From assembly GCA_026386835.1 (NCBI GenBank), contig JAPLMV010000234.1, positions 1 through 6,067 on the forward strand: a stretch of 6,067 nt of DNA. Reading direction: 5' to 3'. Every line of letters starts with the position of its first letter. The first letter of the stretch is position 1. Position numbers and translations under genes: made by a program. Origin of the DNA: Planctomycetota bacterium. Its GTDB lineage: Bacteria; Planctomycetota; Phycisphaerae; Sedimentisphaerales; Anaerobacaceae. Under the pieces are notes generated by a model. The model was not told where the DNA came from. It made no database searches and saw only the letters and a list, made by a program, of their open reading frames with translations. Below are positions 1-5,228 of this stretch, piece after piece.

Positions 1-489
1 GCCAACGCCAACACAAAGCATACTATCGGCGAGATTAAAAGCTGGCCAATGCCGGCCTGGCCAGTAAACGACATCAATAAAATCCCGTACCCAGCCGCCA
101 TTAAATATCCTGTCATAAAGATTGCCGCAAACGCCGGCAGCAAGAAGTGCAAGAGAAATATGTACCAGTAGCGTGGCTTCTTTACTGAAGAAGAAGACTG
201 CTAAAATTATTATTAGTGCAATAACAGAGACGGCAATCAGCAAATATCGCTGGCCATAGGCGATTCCAAAGGCGGCACCGGCATTTTGTGCCCTGACCAG
301 CCAAAAGAAGCCGTCAATTATGGAAAATGTTTCGTCGGGCTTCGATTGCAGCCAGTTAAATATCGCCTTTTTAGACCACAAATCTGATATAATACCAATA
401 AGCATCAGCGGGAAAAAAATAAGATATGCCGATATGGTACTTTGTACCCGCATGCCTGGAGTGCATTGTTTATCTGGTATATGCGACAT
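1..489 (-). CDS. lspA: Lipoprotein signal peptidase (signal peptidase II), 3' end cut off by window edge
   Basis: This inner-membrane aspartyl protease cleaves prolipoprotein signal peptides just before the lipid-modified cysteine. I translated the reverse strand by hand and found 163 codons open to the window edge. Seen in order: a hydrophobic segment at about residues 20-35 followed by the family's D-x-x-x-K motif (D36), NAGAAFG at 69-75, a second hydrophobic segment at 83-101, GNLYDR at 122-127, VRDFID at 134-139 and FNLAD at 151-155. By family comparison the catalytic pair is D136 and D155; they lie 19 residues apart, as expected. Only the last membrane helix should be missing. The ATG at 489 is the first start after an in-frame TAA. 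It has no good Shine-Dalgarno sequence, so translation may depend on the TPR gene ending 36 bases upstream. The ATG at codon 13 is an alternative start. Identity is very secure; the start is less so. Confidence 0.95.
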   Translation of the reverse strand, partial: MSHIPDKQCTPGMRVQSTISAYLIFFPLMLIGIISDLWSKKAIFNWLQSKPDETFSIIDGFFWLVRAQNAGAAFGIAYGQRYLLIAVSVIALIIILAVFFFSKEATLLVHISLALLAAGVCGNLYDRIFNGGWVRDFIDVVYWPGRHWPAFNLADSMLCVGVG

Positions 490-525
490 ATTTAGGAGAA
501 AACCATCAGCCTCTGTTTGTTAATT

Positions 526-1518
526 CTACTTTGAATACGCTCGTATCAGTTTAATCAGTTTGTCGCTGTTAGGCTGGTCTGGCCGCAGGTCCAGTGACAG
601 ACGCCAATGTTTGACTGCCTCATCTTTCATTGACCTCTCGACGGTGCCGTCCTGATTTTTGCCTTTTAATATGCAGGCAACCCCCAGTCCTCGGTGTGCA
701 TCCCAGTCCTTATCATTTATCTCGATGGCCTTATTGTAATTTTCTATTGATTCATCCGCCCGGCCAAGCTGCAGACAGCAATACCCGAGATATTTATATG
801 CGGTGCCGTTATCCGGCTGCATTTTAATAACTGTTGTAAGCAGCTCCTTTGCAGGTTCGTTACTGTTGGTTCTAAGATACGCAGCAGCCAGCGAAGTCAT
901 AATTGCCGGGTCGTTGCCGTCCATTTCGAGTGCGCGCTTGTAATATCGCACGGCCTGTTCATAATCCTTCTGCGACTCATAGATGTCACCGAGTACCTTT
1001 TGCAGCTCGCTGACATTGGGGTCAATCTGTTCGGCCTTTTTGCCGTAAGCAAGGGCGTTGTTGTAATCCCTGATTTCATAGTAACAGACGGCTGTATTGA
1101 CATTTGCCTGGAGGTGATTTGGGTTGAGTTCACAGGCTGTGCTGTATGCCTTTATCGCATAAGCGAATTTATTGACAAGCTGGCAAACCCTGCCGAGATT
1201 GAAATAATCCTTGAACGACCAGGGGTTCAGCTTTGTTGCCTTTTCATAATAGACGGCGCTTTTATCGTAATCCTTCATGCCCTGGTAAATCTCACCGAGC
1301 AGAGAATAGGCCAGCGAAAAACGGTTGTTTATTTCGATGGATTTGTTCAGTTTCTCGGCGGCCTTTTCATTTTCGTTGTTTTCCCTGAGCATAACCGCAT
1401 CGACGTAGAGGTCAACTGCGCCGATTTTTTGTTTTTCCACACAGCCGGCAGAAAACATCAGGATTATACTTGTCAGGGATGCGCAGAATCCAAAACGGAA
1501 ATTTGTGCTATTAGACAT
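526..1518 (-). CDS. TPR-repeat lipoprotein, exported
   Basis: This is a protein of about 330 residues made almost entirely of tetratricopeptide repeats, which form a scaffold for protein contacts. I count about eight repeats, many ending in an N-P or D-P-like turn, such as ATKLNP, ACELNP, AEQIDP and VIKMQP. The N-terminus has one arginine, a hydrophobic stretch and then S-A-G-C with C26 as the probable lipidated cysteine. The residue at -3 is Ser rather than the usual Leu, so the lipobox is imperfect. I chose the ATG at 1518 because AAAGG lies 9 bases upstream and it places the signal peptide at the terminus. An ATG 10 codons earlier (1548) is also open but has poorer spacing. A consensus promoter lies upstream (1603-1630), and lspA follows after 36 bases in a likely operon. 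The specific partner or role is not recognisable; outer-membrane or periplasmic assembly is only a guess. Confidence 0.88.
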   Translation of the reverse strand: MSNSTNFRFGFCASLTSIILMFSAGCVEKQKIGAVDLYVDAVMLRENNENEKAAEKLNKSIEINNRFSLAYSLLGEIYQGMKDYDKSAVYYEKATKLNPWSFKDYFNLGRVCQLVNKFAYAIKAYSTACELNPNHLQANVNTAVCYYEIRDYNNALAYGKKAEQIDPNVSELQKVLGDIYESQKDYEQAVRYYKRALEMDGNDPAIMTSLAAAYLRTNSNEPAKELLTTVIKMQPDNGTAYKYLGYCCLQLGRADESIENYNKAIEINDKDWDAHRGLGVACILKGKNQDGTVERSMKDEAVKHWRLSLDLRPDQPNSDKLIKLIRAYSK

Positions 1519-1602
1519 GGACTTTTGCCTTTCTTTCAGATAGGACATCCTTTTACACTACCATTTGTAAATATTCAGCACAGAAAATTCTTAGTTTGCA
1601 GG

Positions 1603-1630
1603 ATTATACCACAACGAACGACGGTGTCAA
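1603..1630 (-). promoter_or_regulatory. Sigma-70 promoter for the TPR lipoprotein-lspA unit
   Basis: Read on the minus strand, TTGACA (1630-1625) and TATAAT (1608-1603) both match the consensus exactly and are separated by 16 bases. Transcription would start near 1596, giving a leader of roughly 80 bases before the ATG at 1518. The perfect hexamers and correct direction make this a strong call from sequence alone. No operator could be identified around it. Confidence 0.8.
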
Positions 1631-1679
1631 AAAATTTTACCTATAATATAGTTTTGCTTCCCGTATATCTTCTAAATAT

Positions 1680-1708
1680 TTGACAGAGGCGGAAAAGTAT
1701 ACTATCAT
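1680..1708 (+). promoter_or_regulatory. Sigma-70 promoter for the gpmI unit
   Basis: TTGACA at 1680-1685 is followed after exactly 17 bases by TATCAT at 1703-1708, one mismatch from the -10 consensus. The start site would be near 1715, leaving a leader of about 78 bases before gpmI. It points away from the promoter at 1603-1630, so the two units are divergently transcribed from the same intergenic region. Confidence 0.75.
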
Positions 1709-1734
1709 ACCCTGTCAATCTGGTTAAAATCGGA

Positions 1735-1773
1735 GATACAGACAAGATAAGACACCGTCTGTATCGTTTTTTT
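1735..1773 (+). terminator. Terminator-like hairpin in the gpmI leader (possible attenuator or end of a small RNA)
   Basis: GATACAGAC (1735-1743) and GTCTGTATC (1757-1765) form a perfect 9-base-pair stem with a 13-base loop. One G and then seven T residues (1767-1773) follow, the shape of an intrinsic terminator. It lies downstream of the gpmI promoter and before the gpmI ribosome binding site, and no rightward gene ends here, so it is not an ordinary end-of-operon terminator. The loop is long and the stem has moderate GC content, so efficiency may be partial. I found no convincing antiterminator pairing or known riboswitch. Confidence 0.55.
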
Positions 1774-1792
1774 CAGGAAAGGTTTCTGTTTA

Positions 1793-3367
1793 ATGGCAAA
1801 AGAAAAAGTGATATTGAAAAATAAGCCGTATGTGCTGATTATCCGTGACGGGTGGGGCTATAATCCAAACCCAGAGGAAGACAAATTTAATACGGTAAAG
1901 TGCGCCAACACCCCCGCAAACGACATGTTGATAAGCCAGTATCCCAATTGCCTTATCCACACCAGCGGCGAAGATGTCGGACTTCCGAAAGGGACGATGG
2001 GCAACAGCGAAGTGGGACACCAGAATATCGGCGCAGGGAGAATCGTACCGCAGGAATCGGTACGGCTAAGCTATGCCATCAGGGACGGGTCTTTCTTTAA
2101 GAACGCAGAATTCCTGAATTTAATCAAGTTTGTGAAAGAACATAACGGCAAAATGCACCTGATGGGCCTTTGCAGCGATATCGGGGTACATTCGCTGCTG
2201 GACCATTTGTATGGGCTGCTTGAACTGGCAAAACTAAACGATATAAAAGACGTTTTCATTCACGCATTTACCGATGGGCGTGATTCGCCGCCTGACAGCG
2301 GAGCAGGGTACATTGCGGCGATTGAAAAAAAGGCCTCGGAAATAGGAGTCGGCAAAATTGCGACCGTAATGGGCAGATTCTATGCGATGGACCGTGACAG
2401 CAGATGGGAACGTGTACAGAAGGCCTACGAATGTATGACCACCGGCAAAGGTCTCAGGGCCGAAAGTGCAGCAAAAGCCATTGCCCAAAGTTATGAAAAA
2501 GGCGTGACTGATGAATTCATCGAACCGACCTGCATCGTCAACAACGACAATGAACCGGCAGGAACGGTTAAAAACGGAGACGGTGTGATATTTTTTAATT
2601 TTCGCGGCGACAGGCCCCGTGAAATAACGCGGGCGTTTGTGGATATGGATTTCAAGGATTTTCCGCGAATAGCCCATCCGAGCATTTATTATGTCTGTAT
2701 GACCGAATACGATTCGACTATACCGGCACCGGCGGCCTTTCCAAAACCGCCAAAAATGAAAAACATCCTCGGGGCATACTGGAGTTCGCTTGGCCTGAAA
2801 CAATTCCGCTGCGCCGAGACGGAAAAATATGCACACGTTACATTCTTTTTCAACGATTATAACCAAAATCCTTTCGAGGGGGAAGACCGGCAAATCGTGC
2901 CTTCGCCGCGGGTGCGGACTTATGACTTAAAGCCGGAAATGAGCGCTTACGGTGTTGCCGATGTCGTGATGGAAAGACTTGAGTCGAACGAGTACGATGT
3001 GATTGTGGTCAATTTTGCCAATCCTGACATGGTTGGGCATACAGGCATCCTTGCTGCGGCGGTCAAGGCGGCAGAGGCGGTGGATGAATGTGTCGGCAGG
3101 ATTTTGAATAAAGTCAAAGACATGGGCGGCGGCGCAATAATCACGGCAGACCACGGCAACTTCGAAAGGATGTGGGATTACGAAACGAATCAGCCGCACA
3201 CTGCACACACCGTCGGCGATGTTCCGCTGATTGTGTTTGACGAACGATACAAAAACAGAAAAATGCGGCAAGGCGGCAGATTAGCCGATGTCGGACCTAC
3301 TTTGCTCGAGATAATGCACCTGCCCCAGCCCGAAGAAATGACAGGAAAATCGTTGTTTGAAAAATAA
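1793..3367 (+). CDS. gpmI: 2,3-bisphosphoglycerate-independent phosphoglycerate mutase
   Basis: This cytosolic enzyme of the alkaline phosphatase superfamily interconverts 3- and 2-phosphoglycerate in glycolysis and gluconeogenesis, using two metal ions (typically manganese). The 524-residue length is normal or slightly long for the family. Seen in order: the metal-ligand motif RDGWG with D19; GNSEVGHQNIGAGR with the phosphorylated serine S72; FTDGRDSPPDSG at 159-170; RFYAMDRDSRWERV at 195-208; FRGDRPREI at 270-278; NPDMVGHTG at 410-418 with ligands D412 and H416; TADHGN at 451-456 with D453 and H454; and PHTAHT at 468-473. No key residue is missing. AGGAAAGG at 1777-1784 is a strong ribosome binding site for the ATG. 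The gene opens the rightward unit, and the zeta-like gene starts 30 bases after its stop. Expression may be tuned by the leader hairpin. Identification is essentially certain. Confidence 0.98.
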   Translation: MAKEKVILKNKPYVLIIRDGWGYNPNPEEDKFNTVKCANTPANDMLISQYPNCLIHTSGEDVGLPKGTMGNSEVGHQNIGAGRIVPQESVRLSYAIRDGSFFKNAEFLNLIKFVKEHNGKMHLMGLCSDIGVHSLLDHLYGLLELAKLNDIKDVFIHAFTDGRDSPPDSGAGYIAAIEKKASEIGVGKIATVMGRFYAMDRDSRWERVQKAYECMTTGKGLRAESAAKAIAQSYEKGVTDEFIEPTCIVNNDNEPAGTVKNGDGVIFFNFRGDRPREITRAFVDMDFKDFPRIAHPSIYYVCMTEYDSTIPAPAAFPKPPKMKNILGAYWSSLGLKQFRCAETEKYAHVTFFFNDYNQNPFEGEDRQIVPSPRVRTYDLKPEMSAYGVADVVMERLESNEYDVIVVNFANPDMVGHTGILAAAVKAAEAVDECVGRILNKVKDMGGGAIITADHGNFERMWDYETNQPHTAHTVGDVPLIVFDERYKNRKMRQGGRLADVGPTLLEIMHLPQPEEMTGKSLFEK

Positions 3368-3370
3368 AAT

Positions 3371-3394
3371 GGTGGGGTAAAGACCCCACCCTAC
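3371..3394 (-). repeat. REP-like palindrome with GTAG head
   Basis: GGTGGGGT (3371-3378) and ACCCCACC (3383-3390) form a perfect 8-base-pair GC-rich stem around a 4-base loop, followed by CTAC. Read on the minus strand this is GTAG plus a hairpin, the layout of REP elements mobilised by RAYT (TnpA-REP) transposases. It lacks a T-tract, so a terminator role is unlikely. It occupies nearly all of the 30-base gap between gpmI and the zeta-like gene. Only one copy is in the window, so its repetitive nature is inferred from its form. Confidence 0.5.
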
Positions 3395-3397
3395 TTA

Positions 3398-4000
3398 ATG
3401 GGAAAAAAACAAAAACCAACTTGTTTTATCATTGCAGGCCCAAACGGTGCAGGAAAGACTACATTTGCATTACGCTATTTGCCGCAGGCAGCAGGTTGCC
3501 GCAACTTTGTCAATGCCGACCTTATTGCTTATGGCCTTTCGCCTTTCGACTCGTTACCGGCTCAATATGAAGCAGGCCGTATCTTTCTTCGTGAGGTCTA
3601 TGCAAATATCGACAAGCGTGTAGATTTCGCTTTTGAGACAACATTAGCAGGCCGCAGTCAAATTAGTCTGTTGAAAAGACTCAGGCAGGATGGCTGGCGA
3701 ATCGTTTTATTTTTCCTGTGGATTCCTGACGCAAGTTTTTCAAAAAATCGGGTTCGTGAGCGTGTAAAACATGGCGGGCACGACATCCCTGATGATGCAA
3801 TTTATCGCCGTTTCCCCCGTATAATGCACAATTTGGTAAAAATTTACATTCCTCTTTGTGATAAAGTAAGTTGCTATGATAGTTCAAAACCAAAGCCCGT
3901 TCCTGTCTTTGAACAGGACGGCAAAACCCTACGTATTTTCATTCAAGATTTATATGAGAAAATTTTGAGGCAGTCAGATGACTACAAAACGAGCCAGTAA
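3398..4000 (+). CDS. Zeta-toxin-like P-loop kinase (probable toxin)
   Basis: This 200-residue P-loop protein belongs to the zeta toxin/COG4185-like group. Known zeta toxins phosphorylate UDP-N-acetylglucosamine and block cell-wall synthesis; whether this homologue uses that substrate is inference. Seen: Walker A AGPNGAGKT at 13-21 with K20, VNADLIA at 38-44 with D41, FAFETTLAGRS at 77-87 with E80, and an arginine-rich segment at 118-141 (RVRERVKHGG, then YRRFPR). The latter should supply the phosphate-contacting arginines. The order matches the family and nothing essential appears lost. There is no clear Shine-Dalgarno sequence before the ATG, because a REP-like hairpin fills the gap after gpmI, so translation may be weak or coupled. 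Its last 23 bases overlap the next small gene. It could instead be a non-toxic nucleotide or sugar kinase, but the overlapping small partner favours a toxin-antitoxin role. Confidence 0.85.
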   Translation: MGKKQKPTCFIIAGPNGAGKTTFALRYLPQAAGCRNFVNADLIAYGLSPFDSLPAQYEAGRIFLREVYANIDKRVDFAFETTLAGRSQISLLKRLRQDGWRIVLFFLWIPDASFSKNRVRERVKHGGHDIPDDAIYRRFPRIMHNLVKIYIPLCDKVSCYDSSKPKPVPVFEQDGKTLRIFIQDLYEKILRQSDDYKTSQ

Positions 4001-4154
4001 AATGACGATAGAGGCCAGCAGATGTCTTAGAAAAGCCGTGCGGGAAGAGCTAAAGAAAAAAGCATTGCTTGGCCAGTATGTTATTATAAACCGCAACGGC
4101 AAGGCCTGCCGCATTTTGGCCAAACAGGCTCTAAAAATTGCCAGAACCAAATGA
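3978..4154 (+). CDS. Small partner of the zeta-like kinase, probable antitoxin
   Basis: This 58-residue basic protein overlaps the zeta-like gene by 23 bases in another frame. GAGG at 3967-3970 lies 7 bases before the ATG, which is good spacing and supports this start over the ATG at codon 9. Its first half looks helical and charged (EASRCLRKAVREELKKKALL), followed by LGQYVIINRNGKACRI, which resembles a short beta hairpin around N-G-K. From memory, small proteins with a similar A-V-R-E helix, L-G and x-x-D/N-G-K pattern are commonly encoded next to zeta-like P-loop proteins; I could not verify this. The overlap implies coupled translation, as in many toxin-antitoxin pairs. The protein is too short to identify with certainty, and the antitoxin role rests mainly on context. 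Confidence 0.7.
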   Translation: MTTKRASKMTIEASRCLRKAVREELKKKALLGQYVIINRNGKACRILAKQALKIARTK

Positions 4155-4184
4155 CTTGCTTTGCCATACCTCGGAAGAAAAATA

Positions 4185-4298
4185 ATGGGCCAAATAGTTG
4201 TCCTTGACGAAAATATGATAAATATGATAGCGGCTGGCGAGGTGATAGAAAGGCCTGCCAGCGTGGTCAAGGAACTGATGGAAAACAGCATTGATGCC
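4185..4298 (+). pseudogene. Broken 5' fragment of mutL (first 38 codons)
   Basis: Starting at ATG 4185 the first 38 codons encode the start of MutL, including [13 protein letters not shown] and the ATP-binding segment [10 protein letters not shown]. They match the intact mutL at 5115 in 100 of 114 bases. Most of the 14 differences are silent; the amino-acid changes are K5V, Q9E and L33M-type, all near the start or conservative. After GAT GCC the match collapses: instead of GGC GCA ACA the sequence is AGA TGC AAC, consistent with a frame change. The ORF then runs antisense through the 3' end of the HEPN gene to a TGA ending at 4442. Only the first part of the GHKL ATPase fold remains, so it cannot function in mismatch repair. 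GGAAGA 8 bases upstream is a plausible ribosome binding site, better than that of the intact copy, which suggests this was once the real start. Confidence 0.93.
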
Positions 4299-4327
4299 AG
4301 ATGCAACCGACAGACGAAGAAACGCAA

Positions 4328-4753
4328 CTACTTTTTAGGCAAGGCTTTTGAGATATCTTTAACAAGGTTCTTATGGACGTCTTTAATCCTTTCCAGCAAA
4401 GGTGCGATTCTTTCTTCATCCACATCAAATGAATATGCGTGACTAAAAAAATGCCGAAAACTCAAATATTCTTTCAGCATATCTGATGTTGTCCGGGAAA
4501 TGATTTGATTAGCGACACATATTTCAATCAGGTCAATATGCCAAGATGGTCCCTGCGGGATACTCAGACCTTTGGAGATGACTAATTGTTTAAAAACGTT
4601 CTCTATGCCATTGTAAAAATTATGAATTAGAGCAGCCACACCAGCCAGTTCCAGTGAAGATAATTTTTTTAAGGAATCCGGTCTGGGCAAATCTGCAAGA
4701 ACTCGCTCTATGTTCTCATACTCTGCCTCGATTTTTTCTCTTGTGTTAGCCAT
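4328..4753 (-). CDS. HepT-like HEPN RNase toxin
   Basis: This mostly helical 141-residue protein carries the HEPN signature R-x4-H-x-Y at R100, H105 and Y107 ([11 protein letters not shown]), the RNase site of HepT-type toxins. In studied type VII pairs the toxin acts on RNA, including tRNA 3' ends, and the MNT partner silences it by adding AMP to the motif tyrosine. Here that tyrosine is present. The upstream helix ([21 protein letters not shown], about 37-57) fits the HEPN core. Its ATG overlaps the end of the MNT gene by 8 bases, with AAGGA about 10 bases upstream, so the two are translationally coupled. The 3' end abuts the mutL remnant, and I see no terminator after it. Family assignment is strong; the RNA target and toxicity of this copy are inferred. 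Confidence 0.87.
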   Translation of the reverse strand: MANTREKIEAEYENIERVLADLPRPDSLKKLSSLELAGVAALIHNFYNGIENVFKQLVISKGLSIPQGPSWHIDLIEICVANQIISRTTSDMLKEYLSFRHFFSHAYSFDVDEERIAPLLERIKDVHKNLVKDISKALPKK

Positions 4754-5015
4754 AGATTGGAATTCCTTCCCGTTTGATTATCGCATTAAACCTTGTATCC
4801 TTCGAGAGGTCGACAAGGTCAACGGGTTTTGACAGGCCAAACATCAGGTCTCCGTAGAACTCGAAGAACCGCCTTGGCTCGATTCCAATCACACCCAAAT
4901 CGATATCCCTTGCTTCTTTTTGTGGTTCGGTACTGGAGCCGAAGAGGAGAACCTTATGCACGCCGTATCGACGAGCGAGAAGCAATATAACGTCTTTGTC
5001 TTTTTTCGTAATCAT
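4746..5015 (-). CDS. MntA-like minimal nucleotidyltransferase (probable antitoxin)
   Basis: This 89-residue protein has the minimal nucleotidyltransferase (polymerase beta-like) fold signature: FGSS at 25-28, D37-x-D39 after a 9-residue gap (ARDIDLGVI), and a later aspartate in KPVDLVDL (D66 or D69). In type VII systems such proteins neutralise the HEPN toxin by AMPylating it. The length and all three acidic positions look intact. I chose the ATG at 5015 because AAGGA lies 7-8 bases upstream; a TTG at 5045 would add 10 lysine-rich residues. It is the first gene of the leftward pair and overlaps the HEPN gene by 8 bases (ATGGCTAA). Antitoxin-first order suits coupled control. A housekeeping nucleotidyltransferase is unlikely given the partner. 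Confidence 0.88.
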   Translation of the reverse strand: MITKKDKDVILLLARRYGVHKVLLFGSSTEPQKEARDIDLGVIGIEPRRFFEFYGDLMFGLSKPVDLVDLSKDTRFNAIIKREGIPIYG

Positions 5016-5034
5016 AAAGTCATCCTTACCCTTG

Positions 5035-5062
5035 ATTTTACCCAAACTGAATCCTTTTGCAA
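5035..5062 (-). promoter_or_regulatory. Possible promoter for the MNT-HEPN pair
   Basis: On the minus strand TTGCAA (5062-5057, four of six consensus bases) and TAAAAT (5040-5035, five of six) are separated by 16 bases. Transcription would start near 5028, leaving a very short leader that just includes the AAGGA ribosome binding site before the ATG at 5015. That geometry supports the ATG start over the TTG at 5045, which would fall between the hexamers. It is plausible but weak and not unique in AT-rich sequence. Confidence 0.35.
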
Positions 5063-5114
5063 CAGCAAAATCCCCTCGACAATTCGACTATGAGACGAGT
5101 AAAATGAGACAACT

Positions 5115-5228
5115 ATGGGACAGATAAAGGTACTTGACCAGAATATGATAAATATGATAGCGGCAGGCGAGGTAATCGAAAGGCCTGCCAGCGTGGTCAA
5201 GGAACTGCTCGAAAACAGCATCGATGCC
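5115..5228 (+). repeat. Direct repeat: second copy of the mutL 5' end
   Basis: This segment aligns without gaps to 4185-4298 at 100 of 114 bases. The longest identical run is at least 30 bases, starting at codon 22 of each copy, and a second run of 23 bases starts at codon 10. The copies are 930 bases apart and in the same orientation, flanking the MNT-HEPN module. Confidence 0.93.

Larger units (their letters stand above)
4299..5114. mobile_element. Inferred insertion carrying the MNT-HEPN pair, between two mutL 5' ends
   Basis: This stretch separates the broken mutL start from the intact mutL. It holds two genes on the opposite strand and short flanks. No transposase, integrase or clear terminal inverted repeat is visible. 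TGCAAC occurs at 4302-4307, at the left break, and again at 5058-5063, just beyond the module, but a 6-base match can be chance. The mobile nature is inferred from the interrupted gene, inverted orientation and cargo type. Exact limits are unknown. Confidence 0.45.

Noticed and set aside
320..523. 67-residue plus-strand frame
   Set aside because: It is antisense to lspA and its conserved NxGAAFG region.
1642..1647. Plus-strand TATAAT as a second gpmI promoter
   Set aside because: No acceptable -35 box lies 16-18 bases upstream; the TTGACA/TATCAT pair further right is much better.
1000..1683. 227-residue open frame on the plus strand
   Set aside because: It lies antisense to the TPR gene, whose repeats and signal peptide are unmistakable, and its translation resembles no family I recognise.
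2234..2893. 219-residue open frame on the minus strand
   Set aside because: It is fully antisense to gpmI, which has all catalytic motifs; no plausible protein features appear in this frame.
3371..3390. Terminator after gpmI
   Set aside because: The stem is strong but no T-tract follows and the next gene starts 8 bases later, so a REP-like element is the better reading.
3974..4327. Minus-strand frame sharing an [12 protein letters not shown] segment with another at 5012-5485
   Set aside because: The shared peptide is only the antisense reading of the duplicated mutL start, not a gene family. It does independently reveal the duplication.
4161..4442. 93-residue plus-strand frame as a complete small gene
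   Set aside because: It begins at TTG, covers the mutL remnant and then reads antisense through the HEPN gene, so it is better called a broken mutL fragment.
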